Shown: positions 18,166 through 26,316 of the stretch, piece after piece
How the letters are laid out: each line of letters opens with the position of its first letter
Numbering within the stretch: position 1 is the first letter of the stretch
NCBI GenBank assembly: GCA_017476665.1
Contig: JAFUZJ010000045.1
Span: forward strand, 1-64,000
Source: Lachnospiraceae bacterium
Lineage (GTDB): Bacteria > Bacillota > Clostridia > Lachnospirales > Lachnospiraceae
DNA: 64,000 bases
Reading direction: 5' to 3'
Position numbers and translations under genes: made by a program
The notes under the pieces: model-generated
Seen by the model: only the letters and a program-made list of their open reading frames with translations
What the model was told of the DNA's origin: nothing
Databases searched by the model: none

Positions 18166-18497
18166 GAATAATCAATCTATCCGCGGTGCCACCTTGCTTC
18201 ATAGGAAAACCCCTATGCACTTTACAGGATACAATATACACAATTCCGTATAGTTATATCCCCGGCAACTGACGTATGCCCTCACGTTGCAGAATACTCT
18301 GCGTCCTACATCATACTCCAATGTCTGTATCGCGCATTTCCCTGCACCCTCCGCGGCCCATTTATGAAACTGTCCGGTCATCCTGACAGCTTCTGCGACT
18401 TGTTTCACACCCGGCTCTCACCCGCCCGGATTCTCTGTGGAGGCATCATCGCCTTTACTTCCGCATCACTGGTTTTAAAAGTATTTAATTTTGATTT
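18125..18497 (-). promoter_or_regulatory. T-box leader, probably sensing tRNA-Trp
   Basis: A leader of about 370 bases ahead of trpD. The T-box consensus AAGGTGGCACCGCGG is at 18195-18181. An intrinsic terminator follows at once, competing with the antiterminator. Distal stem I features such as CAGAGAATCCGGG and GGTGAGAGCC (about 18410-18435) are present. The tRNA-binding bulge reads TGGC, which pairs with a GCCA end, i.e. a tRNA with discriminator G as in tRNA-Trp. A TGG triplet at 18360-18358 is a candidate tryptophan specifier, although I could not fold stem I to prove its place. Uncharged tRNA-Trp would switch on trpD and both importers. Confidence 0.9.
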
Positions 18498-18503
18498 GCA
18501 CAA

Positions 18504-18533
18504 ATCATAGCACCCGCAGCTGCCTGTTGTCAA
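18504..18533 (-). promoter_or_regulatory. Promoter of the T-box/trpD operon
   Basis: Consensus TTGACA (18533-18528), an 18-base spacer and TATGAT (18509-18504) preceded by TGC, so it is also an extended -10. It places the transcript start near 18497. Confidence 0.85.
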
Positions 18534-18574
18534 GCAATTTTTTCTCAGCGCTTTAAAGCGCTTTCAAGAGCACC

Positions 18575-19114
18575 TTAAAGCAGCGACTTGATGCACTCCT
18601 CCACCGCCGCCATATCCGCCGTCGGCTCAAAACGTGCAACCACCTTTCCCTCGCGATCCACCACGAATTTGGTAAAATTCCACTTGATCGCGCTGTTGTG
18701 TTCATAATCCGGATCCATCTTCTGCAGGAATCCTTTCATAAACTCAGCCTGCTGTCCTTCTCCAAATCCGGCAAAGCCCTGTTGGGATTTCAGATACGTA
18801 TAGAGCGGCAGTTCATTCTCTCCGTTCACATCTGCTTTCTTCATCTGCGGGAAAGTGGTGTTATAATGCAGCGTGCAGAACTCATGGATCTCCTCATCCG
18901 TCCCCGGTGCCTGTGCACCGAACTGATTGCAGGGAACGTCCAGGATTTCCAAACCCTTCTCATGATAATCCTTATAAAGCTGCTCAATCGGCTCATACTG
19001 CGGCGTAAATCCACAACCCGTGGCCGTATTCACCACCAGGATCACCTTTCCCTTATAATCTGCCAGCTTCAATTCCTCTCCGGTACCTGTGGTAACTGTG
19101 TAATCATAAATCAT
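18575..19114 (-). CDS. Glutathione peroxidase family thiol peroxidase
   Basis: 179 residues. Reduces hydrogen or organic peroxides in the cytoplasm, in bacteria usually with thioredoxin. The catalytic Cys34 is in NTATGCGFTPQ where animal enzymes use selenocysteine. The partner motif DVPCNQFG and the Trp in IKWNFTKF complete the active site. The longer frame to 19165 has no ribosome site; AGGAGG lies nine bases before the ATG at 19114. It is 47 bases downstream of the flavodoxin gene and shares its promoter. Confidence 0.93.
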   Translation of the reverse strand: MIYDYTVTTGTGEELKLADYKGKVILVVNTATGCGFTPQYEPIEQLYKDYHEKGLEILDVPCNQFGAQAPGTDEEIHEFCTLHYNTTFPQMKKADVNGENELPLYTYLKSQQGFAGFGEGQQAEFMKGFLQKMDPDYEHNSAIKWNFTKFVVDREGKVVARFEPTADMAAVEECIKSLL

Positions 19115-19161
19115 TGTGTTCTTCCTCCTTTTGACATTGTTTGGTCCGTATTTTTTACATC

Positions 19162-19554
19162 TCACAAAAACTTGCCGGCGAAGACTTCCGCTTCCTTCAA
19201 TTGTTCTGTGCCGGGCTTTCCCCGAACGTACATCGCTTCCTCCGCCACATCAATTCCCTGCTCCTTCAGGCCATCCTTGATCAGTGCAATGGAATGCTTC
19301 GAAATCCACGTGGACGAGAACACGACCGCTTTCTTCACCTTACTCTTATCCAGCATTTTCAGATACTCTTTTAAATGAGCGTCAATGCCGTATGCATATA
19401 ACGCCCCGCCGATAAATAACACATCCACCGGCTCATTGATCCCGGCATTGCCTGCATCAACGGAAACCGCAGACACTCCCGCTGTCTTCGCGATTGCCTC
19501 AGCCATCGCTTTCGTGTTACCTGATCTGGAATAATATCTCACTGCCACACTCAT
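19162..19554 (-). CDS. Short-chain flavodoxin-like protein
   Basis: About 130 residues. The FMN phosphate loop is YYSRSGNTKAMAEAIA (about residues 7-22), followed by VDVLFIGGALYAYG and VVFSSTW loops expected near the flavin. It likely carries electrons or reduces quinones or thiol systems. The frame runs to 19692, but the -10 box and operator lie inside that stretch. GGGAGG sits nine bases before the ATG at 19554. First gene of a two-gene unit with a peroxidase, which points to an oxidative-stress role. Confidence 0.85.
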   Translation of the reverse strand: MSVAVRYYSRSGNTKAMAEAIAKTAGVSAVSVDAGNAGINEPVDVLFIGGALYAYGIDAHLKEYLKMLDKSKVKKAVVFSSTWISKHSIALIKDGLKEQGIDVAEEAMYVRGKPGTEQLKEAEVFAGKFL

Positions 19555-19588
19555 CAATATCTGCCTCCCTTTCCGGTTTATCCTCGTT

Positions 19589-19624
19589 TTTAGTTGTTTT
19601 AAATTTAGTTGTATCAAATTAAAT
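19589..19624. promoter_or_regulatory. Possible operator of the flavodoxin-peroxidase unit
   Basis: TTTAGTTGT occurs twice at a 15-base period (19589-19597, 19604-19612). The second copy lies in an imperfect 22-base palindrome, ATTTAGTTGTA-TCAAATTAAAT (19603-19624). It begins three bases downstream of the -10 box, a position suited to repression. The size and AT-rich dyad resemble MarR-family sites; no regulator gene is adjacent. Confidence 0.5.
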
Positions 19625-19626
19625 TC

Positions 19627-19655
19627 AATATAACCCATTTGCCCGGAAATGTCAA
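19627..19655 (-). promoter_or_regulatory. Strong promoter of the flavodoxin-peroxidase unit
   Basis: Perfect TTGACA (19655-19650), a 17-base spacer and TATATT (19632-19627) on the minus strand. Confidence 0.85.
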
Positions 19656-19675
19656 TACATATTTTTAAATTCTTC

Positions 19676-19714
19676 CAAATCAATAAAGACATCGATCCCG
19701 CAAGACCGATGTCT
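19676..19714 (-). terminator. Terminator of trpS
   Basis: On the minus strand AGACATCG pairs exactly with CGATGTCT around a 12-base loop and is followed by TTATTGATTTGG, 17 bases after the trpS stop. Confidence 0.8.
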
Positions 19715-19730
19715 CATCAATGATTCCATT

Positions 19731-20732
19731 TTACAACTGATAGAAACCTACTTTCTTATATACCTTTCTCAGGGTTTTATTGGCGATATAGGAAGCTTTC
19801 TCCGCCCCTTCTTTGTACACATTGTTCAGATATGCCTTATCTGCGATCAGTCGCTTTGCCTCCTCACGGATCGGGGTAAGCGCCTGTACTACCGCATCAC
19901 CTACGGCAGGCTTGAACACGCCGTATCCCTGACCCTCAAATTCCTTTTCGATCTCCTCATAGTTCTTACCGGTGATCGTGGAGTAGATTGCGATCAGGTT
20001 TGCTACGCCGGGCTTTGCGTCCTTATCGTAATGCACACATCTCTCCGTATCGGAATCTGTCACCGCCCGCTTAAACTTCTTCATGATCACATCGGGCTCA
20101 TCCATCAGGAAGACACAGCCGTTTGGCTCGGATTTCGACATCTTCTGCCCCGGCGTGGTCAGGCCGTAGATACGTGCCCCCACCTTGCTGATGTACGGTT
20201 CCGGCACACGGAATACGTCGCCGTAGAGATTGTTAAAGCGGATCGCCAGATTTCTGGTCAGTTCCACATGCTGCTTCTGATCCTCTCCCACCGGCACATA
20301 ATGCGGCTGATACAGCAGAATATCCGCCGCCATCAAGGACGGATAGGTGAACAGCCCTGCATTGATATTGTCCTTATGCTTCTCCGACTTATCCTTAAAC
20401 TGCGTCATACGGCTCAGCTCGCCGAACATGGTATAACAATCCAACACCCATCCTAACTGCGCATGAGCCGGTACATGGGACTGCAAAAACAATGTATTTT
20501 TCTCCGGATCAAGCCCACAGGCAATATATAACGCCAGCATCTCTAGCGAACGGCGGCGCAGCTCCTTCGGATCCTGTCTCACTGTGATCGTATGCAGATC
20601 CGCCATAAAATAATAGCATTCAAAATCGTTGACGCGATCTGCCCAGTTTTTAATCGCTCCCAGATAATTCCCCAAATGCAGATCTCCGCTGGGCTGAATG
20701 CCCGAAAGCATGATCTTCTTTTCCGTTTCCAT
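19731..20732 (-). CDS. trpS: Tryptophanyl-tRNA synthetase
   Basis: Class Ic synthetase that charges tRNA-Trp, the tRNA read by the nearby T-box. The HIGH-type motif is PSGDLHLGNY near the N-terminus and the KMSKS loop is PGQKMSKSEPN. 333 residues from the chosen start, normal for the short bacterial form. GGAGG lies five bases before the ATG at 20732; the frame extends to 20774 without a ribosome site. It has its own promoter and terminator and is not in the T-box operon. Confidence 0.96.
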   Translation of the reverse strand: METEKKIMLSGIQPSGDLHLGNYLGAIKNWADRVNDFECYYFMADLHTITVRQDPKELRRRSLEMLALYIACGLDPEKNTLFLQSHVPAHAQLGWVLDCYTMFGELSRMTQFKDKSEKHKDNINAGLFTYPSLMAADILLYQPHYVPVGEDQKQHVELTRNLAIRFNNLYGDVFRVPEPYISKVGARIYGLTTPGQKMSKSEPNGCVFLMDEPDVIMKKFKRAVTDSDTERCVHYDKDAKPGVANLIAIYSTITGKNYEEIEKEFEGQGYGVFKPAVGDAVVQALTPIREEAKRLIADKAYLNNVYKEGAEKASYIANKTLRKVYKKVGFYQL

Positions 20733-20783
20733 CTCATCCTCCAGGTTACTTAAATAATTTTCTTCTGACAACACTTATTCTAT

Positions 20784-20812
20784 AGTATACTCCAAGAATT
20801 CAATTCTGAAAA
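20784..20812 (-). promoter_or_regulatory. Promoter of trpS
   Basis: TTTTCA (20812-20807), a 17-base spacer and TATACT (20789-20784), 52 bases before the trpS start. No T-box or other leader structure is seen. Confidence 0.6.
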
Positions 20813-20826
20813 GGATAAAATTTTTC

Positions 20827-20855
20827 TTGTATTTTTATACATGCAGGAGTATATT
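20827..20855 (+). promoter_or_regulatory. Promoter of the unrecognised gene and cstA
   Basis: TTGTAT (20827-20832), a 17-base spacer and TATATT (20850-20855). It overlaps the early part of the longest frame of the next gene, so translation from 20827 is unlikely. Confidence 0.5.
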
Positions 20856-20889
20856 AGTAGTGATTTTTTACTTGAGCGAAGGTTTTGTC

Positions 20890-21432
20890 ATGGAATATTC
20901 AGTGCAGGCAGCCGTAGACAGGCTGTTAAAGAGCTATCAGGCATATTACAACATTACACAGTTCGATGAAGAGCAACGCCCTCTTACAGCCATCTGTGAG
21001 TACTATGAGGCTTCCCAAAAATACGTTTTATCCCACAAAGCAGAGCTTTGGTCCGAAAACTCCGAGGAATTTCTCTTTCTGTTTCAGATGGATCGTCTAA
21101 CACTCCCTGAATATGAGAAGTGCAGAGATTACGCCTATGAAGAAGGCATGAAGCGGGCCCATATCGGTCCCGGTCACATGTACACCTATATCACTCCTGT
21201 TTTTGTGTGCAATGAATGTGACGCAGACGCGCTGAAAGCGCTTAAGAAAACCCGTATTTATAAAAGTTTTCGTTTCTCTTTCCACGGCTGGATGGATTTC
21301 CACACCGCCGTGCTGGAGGTTCAACATAACAAAATCTCTTCAAACACAGGTGGCAGGCCCGTGGAAAAAGTAATGAAAAAAGTGTTGTTCAATTCCAAAA
21401 ATTTCAAAAATTCTAAAAAAGAAAAGGAGTGA
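20890..21432 (+). CDS. Unrecognised 180-residue protein upstream of cstA
   Basis: I do not recognise this family. It is soluble, with no signal or membrane segment and many aromatic residues. A Cys pair occurs in VFVCNECDADALKALKK, followed by FRFSFHGWMDFHTAVLEV. The basic tail ends in KNSKKEKE. The ATG at 20890 is chosen because the putative promoter lies upstream of it; the ribosome site (GAAGG) is weak. The stop codon lies eight bases before the cstA start, and its last codons contain the cstA ribosome site, so the two are co-expressed and may act together. Confidence 0.8.
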   Translation: MEYSVQAAVDRLLKSYQAYYNITQFDEEQRPLTAICEYYEASQKYVLSHKAELWSENSEEFLFLFQMDRLTLPEYEKCRDYAYEEGMKRAHIGPGHMYTYITPVFVCNECDADALKALKKTRIYKSFRFSFHGWMDFHTAVLEVQHNKISSNTGGRPVEKVMKKVLFNSKNFKNSKKEKE

Positions 21433-21440
21433 ATTTTCAA

Positions 21441-23171
21441 ATGAACACATTGTTACTGTTAATCATCTGTATCGCAGTCCTGCTCTGCGGCTACATCCTC
21501 TATGGCGGATGGCTCTGCAAGCAATGGGGCGTAGGGGAAAACAAGGAGGAAACTCCCGCACACACCCTGGAGGACGGAGTTGACTATGTTCCCGCCAAGG
21601 CACCTGTGCTGATGGGACATCATTTTTCCTCCATCGCAGGCGCAGGCCCGATCACCGGACCGATTGGCGCGGCAATGTTCGGTTGGCTGCCTGTTACTCT
21701 CTGGGTACTGGTCGGCGGTATCTTCTTCGGCGGTGTCCATGACTTTGGCGCATTGTTTGCATCCATTCGTCATAAGGGACAGTCCATCGGTGAGATTATC
21801 TCCGTGAACATGAGCCGTCGTGCCAAGAGACTGTTCATCATCTTCTCTTACCTGACACTGATCCTGGTCGTAGCTGCTTTTGCGTCCATCGTGGCCTCCA
21901 CCTTCGGTGCAACGGTGAAGGACGGTGTGATCGACAAGGCTGCCAGCGCAACAAACGCTTCTGTTGCTATGGTTTCCCTGCTCTTTATTGTGATTGCGAT
22001 CGTATTCGGTTTCGCAGTCTATCGCCGCAATGCACCTATGCTGGTTTCCACCCTCTTAGGCATTGTTGCCATTGTGATCTGTATGGCAATCGGTATGAAT
22101 TTCCATCCCATCTACCTGACCACCAACACCTGGATGATCGTTGTGGGAATCTACATCGCCGTCGCTTCCGTCACACCGGTATGGATCCTGCTTCAGCCCC
22201 GTGACTATTTAAGCTCATTCCTGCTCTATGCAATGCTCGGTATTGCCGCAATCGGCGTCATCGGCGCACATCCCAATATGGATGCGTTCCCTGCCTTCAC
22301 CGGTTTTGCAGTGGACAACGGAAACGGTATCCAGTACCTGTTCCCGATCCTGTTCACCACAGTTGCCTGCGGTGCCATCTCCGGTTTCCACTCTCTGGTT
22401 TCCTCCGGCACCACCTCCAAGCAGCTGGATAAAGAAAAAGACGCCAAGCCTATTGCTTACGGCGGAATGCTGTTAGAGTGTGTGCTGGCAATCCTGACCC
22501 TGTGCGCTATCGCTTACGCTTATCAGTGGAATGCAGCAAACCCTGACGCAAAGCTTGCAGGCGCTACCGCAATCTTTGCAGGCGGCATCTCCAAGATGGT
22601 CGCTGCAATTCCCGGCTGCAAAGGCTTGGAAAATATTCTGTACACCTTACTGGTACTGACCTACTCTGCTTTCTGCCTGACCTCTTTGGATACGGCAACC
22701 CGTCTGGCAAGATTTATGTTCCAGGAATTCTGGCTGGAGCCCGGCCAGACCCCTAAGGACATCAAGGACGGCTGGAAGAAAGTGATGGTAAATCCCTATT
22801 TTGCAACTGCCATCACCGTAGTACTCGGCATCCTGTTAGGAATGACCGGCTACTCCAAGATCTGGGGCTTGTTCGGCGCAGCCAACCAGCTGCTGGCAGG
22901 CTTGGGTCTTCTGGCTGTTGCAACCTGGCTGGGTAATGTGGGCAAGAACAACAAGATGTTCCTGATTCCTATGGCCTTCATGATGGTTGTTACCATCTGC
23001 TCTCTGTGCCTGACCGTGAAGAACCAGATTGGTATCATCGCAAAAGGCGGTGCGGATTGGGGTCCTTACGCACAGACGATTCTCGGTATCCTGTTGATTG
23101 TGCTGGCAATTATCCTTGTGATCGAGGGCATCCAGACTCTGACCGGCAAGAACAAGAAACAGTCAGCCTGA
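21441..23171 (+). CDS. cstA: CstA-family carbon starvation transporter
   Basis: 577-residue polytopic membrane protein with about 16 hydrophobic segments. It has the CstA hallmark GHHFSSIAGAGPITGP near residues 60-75, FGGVHDFGALFASIRHKG, and a Pfam CstA-like layout throughout. Family members import peptides and, in E. coli (CstA and BtsT), pyruvate. A GTG at 21429 overlaps the ribosome site AAGGAG, so I chose the ATG 11 bases after it. The gene ends before a strong hairpin terminator. The substrate in this organism is unknown. Confidence 0.92.
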   Translation: MNTLLLLIICIAVLLCGYILYGGWLCKQWGVGENKEETPAHTLEDGVDYVPAKAPVLMGHHFSSIAGAGPITGPIGAAMFGWLPVTLWVLVGGIFFGGVHDFGALFASIRHKGQSIGEIISVNMSRRAKRLFIIFSYLTLILVVAAFASIVASTFGATVKDGVIDKAASATNASVAMVSLLFIVIAIVFGFAVYRRNAPMLVSTLLGIVAIVICMAIGMNFHPIYLTTNTWMIVVGIYIAVASVTPVWILLQPRDYLSSFLLYAMLGIAAIGVIGAHPNMDAFPAFTGFAVDNGNGIQYLFPILFTTVACGAISGFHSLVSSGTTSKQLDKEKDAKPIAYGGMLLECVLAILTLCAIAYAYQWNAANPDAKLAGATAIFAGGISKMVAAIPGCKGLENILYTLLVLTYSAFCLTSLDTATRLARFMFQEFWLEPGQTPKDIKDGWKKVMVNPYFATAITVVLGILLGMTGYSKIWGLFGAANQLLAGLGLLAVATWLGNVGKNNKMFLIPMAFMMVVTICSLCLTVKNQIGIIAKGGADWGPYAQTILGILLIVLAIILVIEGIQTLTGKNKKQSA

Positions 23172-23199
23172 GATACAAAAAGCATTAAAAACGTAAAGT

Positions 23200-23255
23200 A
23201 AGCTCCGGAAGCATGGTATAACAACTGCCATGCTCCCGGAGCTTCTTTTCATTTT
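23200..23255 (+). terminator. Terminator between cstA and cysK
   Basis: AAGCTCCGGAAGCATGG pairs with CCATGCTCCCGGAGCTT (one mismatch) around an 11-base loop, followed by CTTTTCATTTTA. T-rich sequence on the other side lets it also serve the convergent cysK gene. Confidence 0.9.
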
Positions 23256-23265
23256 ATCCGCTATC

Positions 23266-24195
23266 TTACTCGTATAAGTCTCCGGACAGATAATGATCCC
23301 CGCTGTCTGGTATGATCACTACGATCCTCTTTCCTGCATTCTCGGGACGCTTCACCAGTTCCGCCACTGCACACACCGCTGCGCCTGCGGAAATCCCCAC
23401 TGTAAATCCCTCCAGTCTGGGTATCTTCCGCGCGTATGCATATGCATCCTCATCACTCACATCAATGACCTCGTCAAAGATATTTACATCCGTCACCGGA
23501 GGTGTGGCGCCTCCGCCGATCCCCTGGATCTTATGCGGTCCCGGTGCCCCACCGTTTAATACCGCACTTCCCTTAGGTTCCACGCCGATCACCTTGATAT
23601 TGGGATTCTTTTCCTTCAGGTATTTACCTGTGCCGCTCACAGTGCCGCCGGTTCCGGACGCCGCCACGAAGATATCAATCTCTCCCTCCGTATCCTCCCA
23701 GATCTCGGGACCCGTGGTCTTATAATGTGCCCCCGGATTGTTGGGATTGCCGCCCTGGCCGAGCACCACAGAGTTCTCTATTTCTGCCAGAAGCTGTGCA
23801 GCCTTGGCATTCGCTCCCGCCATATTCTCTGCCCCGGGCGTATGGTAAACCTCCGCACCGAACGCCTTCAGGATCCGGGTCCTCTCCGCCGATAGATTGT
23901 CCGGCATACAGATCTTCACCTGATACCCCTTGGCTGCACCGATCGCCGCAATGCCGATCCCGGTATTACCGGAAGTTCCTTCTATGATCGTACCACCCGG
24001 TTTCAGTTCCCCGGTCTCCTCCTTGGCCCGGATCATATTCAGCGCGATCCTGTCCTTTACCGAACCCGACGGATTAAAGAATTCCAGCTTGCCGTAGATA
24101 TGCGCATCCGTCTGCAATTCTCTCTCCAGGCCGTGCAGTTCCACCAAAGGTGTGTGACCGATCAACTCCGTGATATTGTGATATATTTTGCTCAT
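23266..24195 (-). CDS. cysK: Cysteine synthase, second canonical copy
   Basis: About 309 residues with every O-acetylserine sulfhydrylase motif: [49 protein letters not shown] and GISAGAA. QGGNPNNP in place of QFTNPAN shows divergence from the copy at 2.8 kb. AGGAGG lies nine bases before the ATG at 24195. It is the last gene of the unit that encodes three glutathione-transferase-like proteins, so it probably supplies cysteine or a low-molecular-weight thiol precursor to that pathway. Confidence 0.93.
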   Translation of the reverse strand: MSKIYHNITELIGHTPLVELHGLERELQTDAHIYGKLEFFNPSGSVKDRIALNMIRAKEETGELKPGGTIIEGTSGNTGIGIAAIGAAKGYQVKICMPDNLSAERTRILKAFGAEVYHTPGAENMAGANAKAAQLLAEIENSVVLGQGGNPNNPGAHYKTTGPEIWEDTEGEIDIFVAASGTGGTVSGTGKYLKEKNPNIKVIGVEPKGSAVLNGGAPGPHKIQGIGGGATPPVTDVNIFDEVIDVSDEDAYAYARKIPRLEGFTVGISAGAAVCAVAELVKRPENAGKRIVVIIPDSGDHYLSGDLYE

Positions 24196-24239
24196 CTGCA
24201 AAATCCTCCTTCTGCATTTTTTACATTTTTTTCGCGGTT

Positions 24240-25226
24240 TTATTCATACCGATACTTATGTTCCGGATCCTTGCTGAGATGCTCTCTGTTCGCCTTTTCC
24301 TTCCAGATACTCAGATCCGGCCCCAGCGGCAATATATCAAAGGGATTGGTCTTCAGACAACATAAATGATAATGTCGCTTGATTGCATCAAAATTCGTAT
24401 TTCCGCCGAACGCTTCCTCCGCATACAAATCCCTCGCATATCCCCAAAGGTTCGGATAATCCTTCAACATCTTCTTGTTCACCCGGAATCCGTTGAAGTA
24501 CGCCACATCAAATCTTGCCAGTGTGACATACAATCTGACATCCGATTCCGTGATGTAATCTCCGAACAGGAATCTCTGCTTCGACAGCCTTTCCTCCAAC
24601 ACATCAAAGGCGTCAAAAACTAAATTGTACGCCTCTGAATATGCCTCCTGACTGGTGGCAAATCCTGCCTTATAGACCCCGTTATTCACATCGTGAAAAA
24701 TAAATGCATTCAGCTCGTCAATATCTTTGCGCAGCTCCTCAGGATAAAGTTCCGGTGCATGCGCCTTATGAAATTTTTTCCACGCGGTTTCAAAATACAG
24801 CGTCAGATTAAAATAATCGTTGTTCACCACTGCTCCCGTCTGCAGATCCACCAGCGCAGGTACCGTATATCTGCCCTGATAATCCGGATCGGCTTTTTTG
24901 TATGCCTCGCTGAGCAGCTTGATACCCAACACAGGATCCCTGTCATCTTCATCCAATGTAAAAGACCAATCTGACCAAGGCACATCCGGTCTGATAGGAT
25001 CCAACGTCCCGACAGAAATGACATCCTCCAATCCCAACAGCTGCCGCACAATGATCGACCGGTTTGCCCATGGACATACCGGTGCCCACAGCAACCGATA
25101 CCGCCCTGCTTCTACGGCAAGATCTCCTTCTTTCTCTCCAAACGGTGTCACAAAATGATTGGGCTGCCGCTCGAATTTTCCGGTGTTCTGTATTTCACCG
25201 TTTGTCACATGATCTACTACTGCCAT
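24240..25226 (-). CDS. Glutathionyl-hydroquinone reductase-like GST (Xi class), protein C
   Basis: 328 residues. The thioredoxin-like N-domain has the Xi-class catalytic motif CPWANRS (Cys51) after GRYRLLW. The helical C-domain has YPEELRKDIDELN, NNGVYKAGFATSQEAY, FGDYITESDVRLY and YPNLWGYARDLY. It ends with the family's NPFDILPLGPDLS segment. Known Xi enzymes remove glutathione from glutathionyl-hydroquinones through the Cys; here the thiol partner is unknown, since most Clostridia lack glutathione. GGGAGG precedes the ATG. One of three tandem paralogues. Confidence 0.88.
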   Translation of the reverse strand: MAVVDHVTNGEIQNTGKFERQPNHFVTPFGEKEGDLAVEAGRYRLLWAPVCPWANRSIIVRQLLGLEDVISVGTLDPIRPDVPWSDWSFTLDEDDRDPVLGIKLLSEAYKKADPDYQGRYTVPALVDLQTGAVVNNDYFNLTLYFETAWKKFHKAHAPELYPEELRKDIDELNAFIFHDVNNGVYKAGFATSQEAYSEAYNLVFDAFDVLEERLSKQRFLFGDYITESDVRLYVTLARFDVAYFNGFRVNKKMLKDYPNLWGYARDLYAEEAFGGNTNFDAIKRHYHLCCLKTNPFDILPLGPDLSIWKEKANREHLSKDPEHKYRYE

Positions 25227-25256
25227 ATTTCCCTCCTGCCCGATTTTACTCCTGCT

Positions 25257-26309
25257 TCAATACTGTAACGGTCCGAATTTCTCCGCCCGGTTATTGGGCT
25301 CCAGCCACACACTGTTGTCCGGTCCATCCGGCAGGACCTGATCCGGATTCTCCTCCGCCCCCAACAGATAGCCTCTCTTGATCGCATCAAAATCTGTCGC
25401 CTCCCGGAATGCCGGTATGGAATACAATTCCTTGGCGTAATTCCACAGGTTGTCATAATCTCTGATCCGCTTCCGGTTCAGTCTGAATCCGAAGTAATAC
25501 GCCGTGTCAAATCTTGCCAATGTCACATACAGCCGGATGTCCGAATCCGTGAGTCTGTCGCCAAACAGGAACCGTTTATCCGCCAGATGCTCCTCCAGCC
25601 AGTCCAACCGGTCAAAGACCAGATGATAGTTCTTCTCATACTCTTCCTGACTCTGGGCAAAGCCCGCTTTATAAACCCCGTTGTTAATCTCATGGAACAG
25701 GATCTCATTCAGCGCATCGATGCCTGTCCGCAGCTCCACCGGATACAAATCCGGCGCTCCCACTCCCCAGAACGGCTTCCACACAGTCTCCCAATAATTC
25801 GTCAGCCTGTGGTAGTCATTATTGACCACCTTCCGCTCCTTCACATCCACAATCGTCGGCACAGTGGCGCGCCCCGTATACTCCGGATCTGTACTTGCAT
25901 AGATCTCCGGCAGATAACGGATACCCAGCACCGGGTCCACGCCGCCCTCATCCAGCGAAAACTCCCATCCGTTCTCCGTCCGGATCGGCGCTACTTTTCC
26001 CACACTGATCACATCCTCGCCAATCCCCAAGAGTTTAAAAGCGATCATCTGTCTGGTCGCCCAGGGACACAATGGTGTCCAGATCAGTCGATAACGCCCC
26101 GCCTCCACGGGGAGCTGCCCTTCCTTGTCCCCGAACGGCGTACAAAAACGGTTCTGCTGCCTGACAAAGGCACCGTTCACTGCGATCTCTCCTTTGTGCT
26201 CCGACGTCGCAACCTTCCCGAAAGACTTCGTCTCACTCTGCTTCTTTTCCCGATTCAGTTTTTCAAAATGCGCGGCCAGTGAGCATGCCGCTGCTTCTAA
26301 TTCCGCCAT
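25257..26309 (-). CDS. Glutathionyl-hydroquinone reductase-like GST (Xi class), protein B
   Basis: 350 residues with an extra 30-residue charged N-terminus. Catalytic CPWATRQ (Cys81) follows GRYRLIW. The C-domain has YPVELRTGIDALN, NNGVYKAGFAQSQEEY, FGDRLTDSDIRLYVTLARFD and a closing PDQVLPDGPDNS. It is closest in plan to protein C. It starts seven bases after the stop of protein A, with GAGGAAGAT before the ATG, so the two are likely translated together. Confidence 0.88.
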   Translation of the reverse strand: MAELEAAACSLAAHFEKLNREKKQSETKSFGKVATSEHKGEIAVNGAFVRQQNRFCTPFGDKEGQLPVEAGRYRLIWTPLCPWATRQMIAFKLLGIGEDVISVGKVAPIRTENGWEFSLDEGGVDPVLGIRYLPEIYASTDPEYTGRATVPTIVDVKERKVVNNDYHRLTNYWETVWKPFWGVGAPDLYPVELRTGIDALNEILFHEINNGVYKAGFAQSQEEYEKNYHLVFDRLDWLEEHLADKRFLFGDRLTDSDIRLYVTLARFDTAYYFGFRLNRKRIRDYDNLWNYAKELYSIPAFREATDFDAIKRGYLLGAEENPDQVLPDGPDNSVWLEPNNRAEKFGPLQY

Positions 26310-26316
26310 ATCTTCC

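Noticed and set aside
18199..18408. 69-codon minus-strand frame inside the T-box leader
   Set aside because: It spans the stem I to antiterminator region, whose sequence is explained by RNA structure, and it has no ribosome site.
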